DNA from: Membranipora membranacea
Taxonomy: Eukaryota > Bryozoa > Gymnolaemata > Cheilostomatida > Membraniporidae
Assembly (NCBI GenBank): GCA_914767715.1
Contig: OU612075.1
Coordinates: 1,738,001 to 1,802,000, forward strand
DNA length: 64,000 bases
Direction: 5' to 3'
The translations under genes were made by a program, and so were the position numbers. A model generated the notes under the pieces. The model ran no database searches and had not been told where the DNA came from. It saw only the letters and a list, made by a program, of their open reading frames with translations. Position 1 is the first letter of the stretch. Every line of letters begins with the position of its first letter. Shown here piece after piece: positions 12,301 to 22,100 of the stretch.

Positions 12301-12506
12301 GCTGATATGCAGTGCAGACTCTGGTTGTGGACCTTGCCCCTTCCATCAGCAAGGATGGTTGGATAACAGACCACTTTACATACAGAATGATTCACAAGGG
12401 CAGAATTACGGAGGTTAGATGCATGGCTTGAATATACTGAAAGCTCACCCATATATTCCCGAATATCAAGAGAGGCATCGCGGAGAGCTTCTATCAGGCT
12501 AGACAT
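78..12506 (-). CDS. SLC27-family fatty acid transport protein / very-long-chain acyl-CoA synthetase (3' end off window)
   Basis: The product activates long or very long fatty acids to acyl-CoA (ATP to AMP + PPi) at ER, peroxisomal or plasma membranes, driving uptake. Thirteen exons, 5' to 3': 12449-12506, 11119-11267, 10552-10681, 9958-10089, 6140-6250, 5732-5806, 4253-4363, 3843-3912, 3120-3259, 1944-2033, 1416-1490, 679-830, 78-275. All junctions are GT-AG and phases agree, giving 497 codons. Family proteins have about 620-650 residues, so some 130-150 C-terminal residues lie left of base 78. Visible: a hydrophobic segment at residues 36-59; the AMP-binding loop TSGTTGLPK at 268-276; LPLYHSAA; and GNGLRRDIW plus EFYAATEGN at 381-411, the FATP signature. 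The start ATG follows an in-frame stop at 12528-12530. EFYAATEGN and GAVGR resemble SLC27A2/A3/A6 more than A1/A4, but I cannot assign an orthologue. Intron 4 hosts two insulin-like loci on the other strand. Confidence 0.95.
301..353. repeat. (TA)n microsatellite
   Basis: This is a run of alternating TA lying just upstream, in gene sense, of the 78-275 exon, inside an SLC27 intron. Confidence 0.9.
679..830 (-). other. FATP signature exon of the SLC27 gene
   Basis: This exon encodes residues 381-431, including GNGLRRDIW and EFYAATEGN, the block shared by SLC27 proteins. The preceding codon is split, with G supplied by the 1416-1490 exon. The exon ends on a codon boundary (TCA) before GTAAGT. 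Confidence 0.93.
1131..1397. repeat. 21-bp minisatellite in SLC27 intron
   Basis: About 12 units have core AAGCTTATAGCTATAGCTCTC; some are longer units with CATAACCCTCATAAACTGAT. Units are imperfect and rich in AGCT and AAGCTT. The array ends 18 nt before the 1416-1490 exon boundary on the plus strand, so it sits right beside a splice donor. Confidence 0.9.
2240..2445. repeat. dispersed repeat, copy 1 of 3 in SLC27 introns
   Basis: It starts near ATATCCTAGAGGAG and ends near CTCCAGGGTATGG. It shares CCCTCTTTA, ACATTAAG/ACATTAGG, ACCCCAAA and CTAACTAAACTAGAC-type blocks with 4528-4650 and 6523-6715. The ends look weakly inverted (CCTAGAGGAG against CTCCAGGG), as in a MITE. Confidence 0.55.
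2554..2857. mobile_element. 304-bp element with inverted ends (MITE-like)
   Basis: The left end TTCCATGGTAGTTCTGAGG and the reverse complement of the right end TTCCATGTGAGTTTCGAGG match over about 26 nt with a few changes (AGGTCGACCT against AGGTCAACCT). The interior is more GC-rich than its surroundings and has no transposase frame. No clear target-site duplication is visible. Confidence 0.6.
3843..3912 (-). other. AMP-binding motif exon of the SLC27 gene
   Basis: This 70-nt exon carries the ATP/AMP-binding P-loop of the adenylate-forming superfamily, FTSGTTGLPKAA. It enters in phase 1 from 4253-4363 and exits in phase 2 into 3120-3259. All catalytic Ser/Thr/Gly/Lys positions are intact, so the enzyme should be able to adenylate its substrate. 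Confidence 0.93.
4528..4650. repeat. dispersed repeat, copy 2 of 3 (shorter)
   Basis: It begins CCTAGAGGAGTGAAAG and includes GCTAGCCAACATTAAGTC then GCAAACTAGCTAAACTAGGC, matching the other two copies at 2240-2445 and 6523-6715 but lacking part of the middle. Confidence 0.5.
4705..5522. repeat. 13-bp minisatellite, about 63 units
   Basis: The unit is ATTAGTACAATAC with variants TGCATTAG, TGCATTGG and CGCATTGG. It fills most of the SLC27 intron between exons 6 and 7. Because 13 is not a multiple of 3, all three frames on each strand stay open for long stretches; these frames are not genes. Confidence 0.97.
6523..6715. repeat. dispersed repeat, copy 3 of 3
   Basis: It starts ATATCCTAGGGGAGTAAAG and ends CTCATCTAGAGTATAAC, with CACCCCAAAACTAGCTAAA in between. 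It shares its blocks with 2240-2445 and 4528-4650. Confidence 0.55.
7060..7067 (+). promoter_or_regulatory. TATA-like box of the insulin-like pseudogene
   Basis: TATATAAG lies 64 nt upstream of the ATG. The intact copy has a TATA-like run at almost the same distance, so this is likely the duplicated core promoter. Confidence 0.5.
7124..7973 (+). pseudogene. insulin-like peptide pseudogene, tandem copy of the next gene
   Basis: Two exons match the layout of the intact neighbour. Exon 1 (7124-7300) opens with a signal-peptide reading frame (MTGSCLLRAISFLLSLVVC) and later holds a B-chain core with two Cys separated by exactly 11 residues (GSALKEKMMET). Exon 2 (7762-7973) is 212 nt, the same length as in the neighbour, enters in the same phase 1, and ends in an A chain with CDCCVNRC then eight residues then Cys. 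Three lesions break it. A TGA (7208-7210) stands where the neighbour has the first B-region Cys codon TGC. An apparent net gain of 8 nt then shifts the frame before the B-chain core. A TAG (7809-7811) lies in the C peptide. A coding gene with unusual splicing is less likely, because the only introns that would skip the stops are about 18-24 nt. Confidence 0.75.
8044..8049 (+). terminator. possible poly(A) signal after the insulin-like pseudogene
   Basis: AATAAA lies about 70 nt after the TAA that would end the pseudogene. The region is AT-rich, so chance is possible. Confidence 0.35.
8137..8146 (+). promoter_or_regulatory. TATA-like box of the insulin-like gene
   Basis: TATAATAAAA lies 62 nt upstream of the chosen ATG at 8199, matching the 64-nt distance in the sister copy. 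That agreement supports both the start choice and a TATA-type promoter inside the host intron. Confidence 0.5.
8199..9250 (+). CDS. insulin-like peptide precursor, nested antisense in an SLC27 intron
   Basis: This encodes a secreted hormone-like prepropeptide of the insulin/relaxin superfamily, presumably a ligand for an insulin-type receptor. Exon 1 is 8199-8394 and exon 2 is 9039-9250, split in phase 1 (TTT|GTAAGT, then ATTTAG). The product is 135 aa. It has a leucine-rich signal peptide (residues 1 to about 25), then a B chain with two Cys spaced by 11 residues (SAALDERIFES), as in insulin B7/B19. A dibasic site NKR, a C peptide of about 30 residues, and LKKR follow. The A chain has CC, three residues, Cys, eight residues, Cys, the exact insulin A6-A20 spacing. 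One extra Cys sits in each chain (HLC in B, LCECC in A). In-frame ATGs also lie at 8181 and 8190; I chose 8199 because the sister copy starts there. The gene lies inside intron 4 of the SLC27 gene, opposite strand. I cannot tell an insulin from an IGF or relaxin orthologue. Confidence 0.87.
9556..9561 (+). terminator. possible poly(A) signal of the insulin-like gene
   Basis: This is an AATAAA about 305 nt after the stop codon at 9248-9250, before the next SLC27 exon at 9958. A 3' end here would leave the host exon untouched. Confidence 0.35.
10261..10510. repeat. 12-bp minisatellite in SLC27 intron
   Basis: About 20 units of ACTTGTGAGTGT have variants GAGGGCC and GTGGGTG. On the plus strand each unit contains GTGAGT, a splice-donor-like string. 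The array lies between exons 3 and 4 of the minus-strand gene. Confidence 0.92.
11899..12135 (+). mobile_element. MITE with 5-bp target-site duplication (copy A)
   Basis: The ends are CAGGGCCTTAGT and, reversed, CAGGCCCGTAGT. AAGTT flanks both sides (11894-11898 and 12136-12140). The interior matches the element at 47262-47520 in the opposite orientation (GAATGCTCAATAG, GTGGCCTAAAAAT, GGTAGGGGAGGCAAAA). The CAGGG ends and 5-bp duplications suggest an hAT-related non-autonomous family; that class is inference. It lies in SLC27 intron 1. Confidence 0.75.
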
Positions 12507-15399
12507 GGTCACCTTGCTCTGTTCTTCTTATGTGAACTTTCAGCAGTCGGTTCTCTAAAATCAATTATGAACGTATTACACCCTGAGAGTGGTCCCTGAT
12601 ATGTCAGTGTGAGAAAAATGCAATAAGTACAGAATTCGATTTTCTTCTACCGCCAACTATTGAAGCTTCCTTCTTTCCCATCAAACCAAAGCCGAAAATT
12701 GATTTTATTATGGGGACATGCCACAGATTTGATTTTGATTTGTATTCATTTAATCATCAGGATAGATGGTACAGAATGCGAGCGATGGTATGGCATAGTA
12801 AAAACAACACACTAAAAATTATTTATATACTAGACCGTTGTCATGATAGGTCATGAAAAAATTAAAAAAGCCTTTTCTCCGCCTTTCAGTCCTGCGGAGT
12901 TTTGGCCGAAAAATTTGTATAGCTCGAGAGGATGTTCTGGAATTCTTGTTGAAAAGTAGTTCACTAAAAAGAGGATCCAAGTTACCTCTGACAATTCAGT
13001 AAGTACGAGAGTGTTAAAGTAGATATTAAGCCTAACTTGAGTGCAGTGTGCAAAGGCTGCAAGTGGCATCTTATTACACTTCAGATAAATAATGTCGAAT
13101 TAAGAAAACCCGCAGAGTTTGTCTTGGTTTAACTGCCCTGTATGTGTTGTGAGATTGTATATAGGATTAAAACAGTCCGACACAATGCGAAAATGAGAGG
13201 GGTATAGGCTCATTAGGCTTGCAAGCGCATGGTGTTAAAAATCATCAACCTAAGAATGTGTCAGAGTCTTTGATAATGATACTGAACTGCGGCAAAGTGC
13301 AACTTGCAATCCCGAGGCCTAGTCCCTGCAAACACAAAATTTGAATATTTCCAGTATAAACCACCCTTAACCATACCACAGGGTAAATACTGGTACCCCA
13401 TGGAACTGGGGAGGAGGCGCATAATTGCAGTCACAAACGCATGAACCAACGAACTCCAAGAGTTAATTGCATGCACCAATTAATCAACAATATGAGAGTG
13501 ATTATGGGTGTAATCAAGCTGATGAAAATAAACATAGTATCCCATAGTACATATGCATTAGCCAAGTTTTGCCCATCTGCCTATAGGGCCTATACACACT
13601 GTTTGTCACTGCGTGTCATAGGCAGCTGGAGTTACAAGCATGTATAATTTGCCAACCCAGCCGGCACAACTGTATCTAAACTATGTTGAAAAGATGTTTA
13701 CCTTAGAGGCTGAACTACGTCTGCCTAATGTGGCAATCTGTCACGCTATTATATGTTGGAATGGTGCATTTTAGTAGATATTGTTACGATATATAAACTG
13801 CCTCTGCTACACATCTAACTAGAGCCTTGTATATACAGTAACCATGCATTTTCTACACAGCACATTTATACACAATATATCATACCTCAGTATTTATTTC
13901 ATTTTAATTACGATTTATTAGATTTAATATCAATTAGCATTTAGGAGGGTGTTTTACTCATAGTGATTCAGTCCACTGTGCATGGATGTTGAGTAGTAGG
14001 CCCATTAGACCATTGGACTTCCACTAGTGTAGGGTAAGTAATTGAGTCATTCGCTGTGTAACTCTTGGAACTTAGTTGAATGCAATCTGATTCAACTTTA
14101 TTCGCAAAGAACATTAAGTGGTGCTTGATGCAGGTAATCTAAACCCTGGCTATTTATTAACCAATATCAAAATACTGACATGTATTAATGTTTCAAAGTT
14201 ATTGAATAATGGTTTATTTAAATAATTATATTGCACTGTTGTGTTGTCACAAGGGCTTACCAAACGTTAGCAGTTTACCAGGGGAGATAAATGCAAGTAA
14301 TGCATACAAATTCAACAGCTACGCAGTCATGAACGCATCGTTCCCATGCAGTTTAGAGACTAGATTTGATTTTAAGAAAATGGAATACAACAGTGCAAAA
14401 TAGAATTGTACACAATTTGGAGCCACACAGGGTGTTAGCGAACAGATTGCAAAGCATTTTTTTCCCATATGATGCCAGTATTCTTGCAAATTACTCTCTA
14501 GTAAAGTAGCTGTAGTTACTGCGCAGTTACCATATTGCAAAAAACTGTGTTGCTTTTTATGCACCATTTATGCCTCTACGTGGTCATAAACGCATCATTC
14601 CCATGCGGTCTAGAGACTACATTTGATTTTAAGAAAATGGAATAAAACAGTGCAAAATAGAATTGCACACAATTTGGAGCCACACAGAGTGTTAGCAAAC
14701 AAATGGCAAAGCATTTTATCACATATGATGCCAGTATTCTTGCAAATTACTCTCGAGTAAAGTAGTTGTAGTTACTGCGCAGTTACCATATTGGAAAAAA
14801 CTGTGTTGCTTTGTATGCACCATTTATGCATCTACAAGATATTGAATGTTAAACGTGTACCATGCAACACAGAAACAACCCAATTGCGACATTGGAAACA
14901 TGTTGCCGCATACAATGTGCCCGCTGGGAATGATCAGCCACATTGACAAGGCATGGTTGATCATGGACATTGGCAAAGTGTAAGTGTACTATGCTTGTAA
15001 CTCTAGATGCCTTTGATGTGTGTTTCAATGCTACTAGTTCTAGTAAGTGAGTGAACCAACTCCATGAATGAACACACCTTCCCCAACAACCCTACGATTT
15101 GGAGGTGTTAATGGACAAGTAAGCATGGTTTGAATATCTAGATGCTTAAGTAAAATTGTACCAGTATTATCCATAACAGTATCAACCTTACCTATCAGTC
15201 TGATGTGGAAATAAAGTTTCCCACTCCTGGACCTGACCTTTGAACAAGTTGGTTGCACAAAAGTTGTTGTATGCTGGTTTCACTTTGATGGGTCCGCCCA
15301 CTTTTAATTACCCAATCCTAGATGGTATAGCTTTATACTGGCCAATCAGTGAGTTTGTGAGTCTGCCCAGGGCTTGTTTCCGGTGTTGTAGCTGCACAC
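12507..15399. other. divergent intergenic region between SLC27 and gephyrin
   Basis: The two start codons face away from each other across 2.9 kb. Both core promoters and any 5' UTR exons must lie here or be shared. Apart from the 257-bp duplication I see no repeat or coding exon, and no convincing TATA box close to either ATG. Confidence 0.8.
14326..14838. repeat. 257-bp direct tandem duplication
   Basis: Copies 14326-14582 and 14583-14838 both run from GTCATRAACGCATC through TTTGATTTTAAGAAAATGGA and GGAGCCACACAG to GCACCATTTATGC. Divergence is about 5-8% by eye. They lie about 0.6-1 kb upstream of the gephyrin start. Confidence 0.92.
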
Positions 15400-18300
15400 A
15401 TGGAGATGGAATTGAAAGTGGGTGTGTTAACTGGTAAGTGAATAGTTAACTACAATAATTGTTTCTAATACAATAGTGGAAGGCAGTGAAATGCCCAATC
15501 AAAGAGAGTGATGGTACTACTGCTTGCACTTCCACCTTACCAAGCAAACATATTATCTACCGATCAATACAGAGTAAAGACTTGCTATCATATATGACCG
15601 ACTAGAATAAATATGAATATGAAGTTCCCCCCATAATATATTTCAGTACTCACTCTTTTCTTTACTCTAGTCTAGGTTCAGTGAAGTTTTGATGTTTATT
15701 ATTTGTTTCCATTTTTGCATTGCAGTTTGTGGTCGGACAGGGAAGTGGTTCACGAAATGATAGAGTTGTTATTTTGTTTGTGGATAATTGGTTGTATACC
15801 AGCACGCAGCTACTTGTTTGTTATGTGTGTATGCATTCCTCTTCTTAGTCCTTGCGCTTTCTAAGTTCAGTTGATTGAATACAATTGAGGCCTGCAGTAC
15901 AAATGTGTCTAACTCTATACGATTCTTTTGAGTCAGGAGTGCTATCACGTTATTGAGTGAGCCAGAGTTTATTCTGAACCTAAACCCATGCTGCAGTGCC
16001 AGTGATCCGTTGCTGACATTGCGTTTTGGATTAATGTTCATAAAACTGTCCCAGAATCTGTTGCGGACTTTTATACTAGAAATATCTTGTTTTAATGTAG
16101 TGAGTGACAGATGTCACGATGGGCTGGCTGAAGACACTTCAGGACCTACTCTAGTGCAACTCATCAAAAATAAACTTAAATGCAGGTTAGTGTATAATTT
16201 TATTTTTATTTATTTGTTTAAAGAGGTTTTCGAATAAGTTTACAGATAATAGAGCAGTAGTTAAAAAGAAACTTGTTGACCTCTAACACACAAATAAATA
16301 CAAAAAAAAAGGGGGTTATACACAAGTAAACGATGAAGTTCTAGAAATGGGAAAGTAAGTTATATATGGCTTTATAGAAAATGATATGTATATAACATTA
16401 TTGTCACGATTATTATCAAAACAAACAGACATCGAGACATTTATTTTATCTGGAGGGTTGGCTTATCTAGTTATATTCAAATTGCATGCATTCGGAATTG
16501 CTCCTCCACTACAAGGGAGCAGCTCCAAATACAGGTAAATGGGATCAGGGTTTCAGCCATATAATTTTCTCGATGTTATCCAGTGTTTTATCAAATTAAG
16601 AGTTGTTATCTAGTCATGGCATTGAATAGCAGGTTTTTAATATCTATACTATCACCGGAAGTAGGTTATTATGCCCAACACAGAGCCAGCTGCCGCACAC
16701 AAACAAATTACAGCAAATACAAAATAGGTCTACCACCTGCTGGTTGTAATATAGGACTATTAGTTAGTTGAGCTGTCAATGATCTGTATTGTAACATTGC
16801 AACATTACAGTCTATGAGAAATCCATAGATTCCATAGAACAAAATCTATTTTATTTCGGGATACAACCTATATGCACCTGACTGCAAGTATGCATACAAC
16901 CACTTTACCTGCCTAGTAAGCTTTCATGTCTTGTTGCACTGTACAGATGACAGGCAGTTGACCCCAATGTTACTTATTTTAAAATTGAAGACATTAATAT
17001 ATATTTTAATATATTTAAAGGTCAAGAACTGTCGAAGTAAAAGAGACTGGTATTGTTGCCGATGAGTTGGATCTTTTGAAGGTTTGTAAAGTGCAAATGC
17101 TTCTATCTGCCAATCATTTGATTTGAAATCATACTGTCTGGTTGTAAAAGCATTACAATGATATTGATGATACTTTTTTAACCAATATTTTTTCAAACTT
17201 TGATACAGCTACAATATGTGAGTTTGGTCGTTGACAAGTTTTTTTACAGTAAATTTTAATAGATATAGATTTGCATTTTCTTTGTTGGTTCTCAGGCTAA
17301 GTTGATGAGTTGGTGTGACGATCTGAGACTAGATCTGATAGTTACTACTGGAGGTACTGGGTTCGCGCCCAGAGATGTCACACCTGAGGTTAGTTAATTT
17401 AAACAGGAAAAATCTAGCTTGGTTCAGATCAGGTCATATTTTACCGTCAAATTATTAAGAGTTTTTGACAGAAGGAAATGAGCCTGCGTCACAAGTCCCA
17501 CCGTTAGACCACTAGTGTCACTTCAGTGCACATAATATTGTATTTCGAAATTAAATTCAATTTACTCACAGTTTATTCTAATGAACAGAACTCCAAAAAT
17601 TGTGTTGCTCCCATAAAACAATTAGTTAATGACTAAAGTCACTACATGTCGATTCATTATGCAAAGTGTTGTATCCTTATCATATAAATACTTAATTTGT
17701 TAATTGTATTGTTTATTGTTTAGGCAACCAGAGCAGTTATTGAGAAGGAGGCTCCCCAACTCAGTACTGTGATGCTCACTGAATCTCTCAAAGTTACGCC
17801 ACTAGCTGTTCTCTCCAGGTATGTCAATATTAAAATCAGTTGTGATATTATAAATTAAGTAATCTACACTTTATTATTACCGATCAATGTACCAAGGTAC
17901 CACTAAAGATCATGTTTACAATAAGCGAAAAATGTCGCAAAATAATGTGGTCAGTCAATGAGTAAAATGGAAAAAAAGTGAATACTGGTAATCACAACTG
18001 TGATACAAACAGAGATTTTGAGCCAAGATTGGTGTTTGCACGCGTCACTGTCACAGAACGCGTTACTGTCACAGAACGCGTCACTGTCACAGAACGCGTC
18101 ACTGTCACAGAACGCTTCACTGTCACAGAACACGTCACTGTCACAGAACGCGTCACAGAACGGGTCACTGTCACAGAACGCGTCACTGTCACAGAATGCG
18201 TCACATCACATAAACCTCTCCTATGGGAGGAACTCAAGTCCACCATATCTACATTGCTCATTGGTCCATTTGTCTACAGCAAACAAAAGTCCTACTTGGG

Positions 18301-19190
18301 CCTATGTTATCCACAAGTTCATATGGTTTAATTTTTTTCTAATTGATATTCAAGAATGAGGAGTAAAACAAGACGTTGTTCAAGCTATTAGATACAGATT
18401 ACAACAATGATGTTCAAAGTTAATCAAACATCTATTGCAACCATATCATCTGGATTTACCTAGATGGGAAGGATCAGGTCAATAATTATGACTGTTAAAC
18501 TTGCTTGCTATGTTGCTCTTACAACCAGCACATGGTTGTAAGTTGGCGGATATATAAACTATATTAAATTGCAATAATATTATATATACATACAATAAAA
18601 ATGATGATAATACAATGTATCATATAAGCTTATGGGTGATAATTATCATGTGCTTTTCTTTTCACTTAGAGCAGTTTGTGGGATAAGAGGAAAGACTCTC
18701 ATAGTGAATTTGCCTGGCAGTAAAAAAGGTTCCCAGGTAAGCAATCCATGACAGGTAACATTGACAATGAATTGATGGACTGCTCATGCAGGCAAACCAA
18801 CTCAAACTCAATAGCGTAATGATATTTTATGAGTATATACTAACTATATGACCAAGTAGTTGGGCGAAAAGACAATATTAGTATCTATTGTTATATTGAT
18901 ATATGCAATTGTTATATATATTGTTATATATGTAATTGTTATATTGTTATATGTAATATCAAGACCAAAAAAAGATTAAAAAAATTATTTTGTATTTTAT
19001 TTGCAGGAATGCCTTTCTTTTCTGCTCCCAGTCCTGCCACATGCTCTGGACGTTCTGCAGGACGTAAAGTCACATGTAGAGACCACCCACAGAGCAATTC
19101 AGCAGACTACGGAATCGACCAATCAGAGCAAAGTACAACCGCCACCACCAGAGGAGTCAGGTCATGTCTGTCCTCTGCACTCCCCTCCAG
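15400..19190 (+). other. GPHN: gephyrin exons 1-7: G (MogA-like) domain and linker start
   Basis: Exon 1 contributes only 34 coding nt and ends ACT G; exon 2 supplies TG, so the Val of VLTVSD is split. Residues 4 to about 170 form the molybdopterin-binding fold, with [15 protein letters not shown] and [17 protein letters not shown] as the ligand-binding loops. Exon 7 ends in a polar, proline-rich stretch ([10 protein letters not shown]) that begins the linker. Intron 5 (17819-18669) carries an 18-bp minisatellite. Confidence 0.95.
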
Positions 19191-22100
19191 GTGAGAACTC
19201 TTCTTTTCTAGGAACTGAAATCTGACATTATGTAATATCAAAGACTACCCAAAGACCAATATATATTATAGTCAGGCAGTTACTTATGATAAAGTTTTGT
19301 CAGATTTACATGGTAAAAATATTCGATGCTCTATTTGGCATGAATTATTGATGGTGGAAAAAGTGCTTCCCATAAGGGAAGGTAACTCTCATTCACTGCG
19401 TTATGATGACACAGTCTCAAGAAAGATCTTCAAAAGTACTTTTGAAACACTGGCTGTAGGCACAGAATTATCAATTTCAAATTCAAATGAAGTTGGTTTT
19501 ATTGAATGGCTGTCGATCAATTGTTTTACAAACCTGAAGCTGTTAGCAATGGAAATCGGAATGTTTCAATCACTAACTCTATCTTAAAATACAACCCTAA
19601 GTTGCTCAGAATACTACATTACTAACCACTAACTGCCTAGAATTTTGAACGAACGACTTTATCAGCAGTCTTACCTAATTGTGTCATTGGCTCATAGCTA
19701 AATATATAGAAATACAGTATATATTGGTCATTGCATGCTCCTGCCTATCCAATAAAATAATAGCTACTTTAGCCTCAGGTCTAAGAATTTAGGCGATCTA
19801 GATCATAAGGCTCGTCAATAAACTACCGATACTGTATTACCATATCTATGCTCTTAGCTGATGTCAAAGTAGTGCTGTAGACAACTTGTTATTTACTTTT
19901 TAGACACTGCTGCACCGTCAGCACACTCCAATCCTGATGAAGTAGCGCGACGTCACAGACATTCTCCCTGGCCTCTGAAAAAAGTGGATGAGGCTCTCAG
20001 TATGATTCTTAATCAGGGGAGTGCTTGTGAGGTGGAGACTGTGTCTTATAAGGATGCCCGGGGGAGACACTTAGCTCAGGCTGTCTACGCCCCTGATCCT
20101 ATGCCTCCATTTCCTGCCTCAATTAAAGATGGCTATGCTGTCATTGGTAGGTTTTACAAGATTTCAAAAAGCCCATTTCTAGCCTGCCTTGACATGCTTG
20201 ACAGGCTAGCCAATATCATCTAGATGAGTTTTTTGATGTTTTTAGCAGTGTCGTCGTTCTTGAATAGTTGCCTACTCATGTAAAGTTTCCTGAACGTTTT
20301 TGCAAAAGTTAAAAGTTTTACATAAGGTGTGGATGTTTATGAAAAATGATGGCGCACTTTTAATGCTAAATGTACAATATTCCCACATATCTATGTATCT
20401 TTTCTCAGCATCAGACGGAGCTGGGAGAAGGACTGTAGTTGACACTTCCACTGCTGGAGATTTGGTAAGTGTGTGGAGGGTTTGTCAGACAAACATTATA
20501 TGTGAGCCGATAAAGACAAAACATCAAACAGTTTAGTTTTTATAGTAAACTGAATTTTTACCAATGTACATTTTTTTTATTTTTAAACAGATCACTCCTA
20601 ACACGTTGATTTTATCATGAAATATTGATACAATTCATACATACATACATATGCATTAACAATTATCGTCACATCAAGAGAATTACCCTAGAATTATTGA
20701 GACCAACATGACATGTTAAAACAGCGATCGTGATGTCATTATTGTGTGAATGGTTAAACGATTTGAACAGAATTCTGTATTTCTGTAGCCGACTCAGTCA
20801 CTGGCACCAGGTGAGTGTATGAGGATTAATACAGGTGCTGCCTTGCCTGAGGGAGCTGACGCTGTCGTACAGGTCGAGGATACTAATATCATCGAGGCCA
20901 CCGCTGACGGCAAAACTGAACTAGTCATTGAGATACTGAAACCTCCTAAACTTGGGCAAGATATCAGGTAAGATTGGGTATTTATATCAACTCATATTCA
21001 AATTAATTTATCAGTTATTTTATAAAATTGATAAGGTTAATCAGGCATTAGTTAAATTTGAGAGTCGTTGGATTTTGAGATACAAAGGACTTGCTTTAGC
21101 TGCAACATATTATGTGAACCTCCCACTTTTTAATGGCAGATGCAATTTTTAATTTTTTGAATAATTCTTTCTGGAAAGTTTGATCCAGGAAAATAACCTG
21201 CTATAAACGGTGCCTTATTTTGATAAAAGTCTGCTTAACGATGTTTACCCACGCTGCGCCATGTAAGCATTTAAACTGATTCTCGCTTCTTCACCTTTCA
21301 GGCCAATAGGATCAGATATTGCGCAGAATCAGCAGGTTTTGTCTCCTGGTATGAAAATAAAAGCGGCGGAGGTTGGCATACTAGCTACCGTAGGTGTCAC
21401 GAAGGTCAAGTGTTATAAAACACCTCGAGTCGGAGTCATGTCCACCGGAAACGAGGTGAGCATCAGTAGATCCTGGGGGGTATTTCAATTAGAAAGAGCA
21501 ATGCTTTACCAATGCAAGTTATCATCATCAAATTGCTCAAAATTAACACTCACTTGGTCTTTCAATAAGACAAATTAGTTTTCAGATCACTCACTCAGAA
21601 TGTATAGTTTCATCAATGACTGAGTGATTTGGGAGCTAGAGCCTAGCAGGTTAGTGGGCAATCAGATCAAGTTTGGCCGTTTCTAATTGAAACACCCCTC
21701 TGGATTGTTCTGATTGATGGTTATGTAATTGATACATTCCCACTCCACCTCAAGTTATTCTTTATATTATAATAAAAACAAATCCTGAAAATTACTCAGG
21801 TCATAATGAGTTGCCTTCATCTTTTCTCAAAACTGGACAACTCCAAAATATCCTGTCTCATCCTGTGTAAGAATATTTGATGCCTTGAGAATCCTTATTT
21901 TAATTCATCTAGGCGCGCAGAATTTAAGATTAAACCAGAACCATGTGCAAATCTCAGATAGCGTCAATTATACCTCAGTACCTCACGCCCGACCCTAATT
22001 TTAGAATTCAGTTTTGGACTTTTACACTAAATTCTGTCGTAATATATATATATATATATATTTTAAGCTTAACACACTAACAGTATAATATGTGATCTAA

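Noticed and set aside
15240-15437. 65-codon open frame overlapping gephyrin exon 1
   Set aside because: It uses a different frame from [12 protein letters not shown], which continues correctly across the GTAAGT donor into the conserved VSD motif.
17951-18359. Repetitive open frames over the 18-bp array
   Set aside because: They lie inside a gephyrin intron and are explained by the minisatellite.
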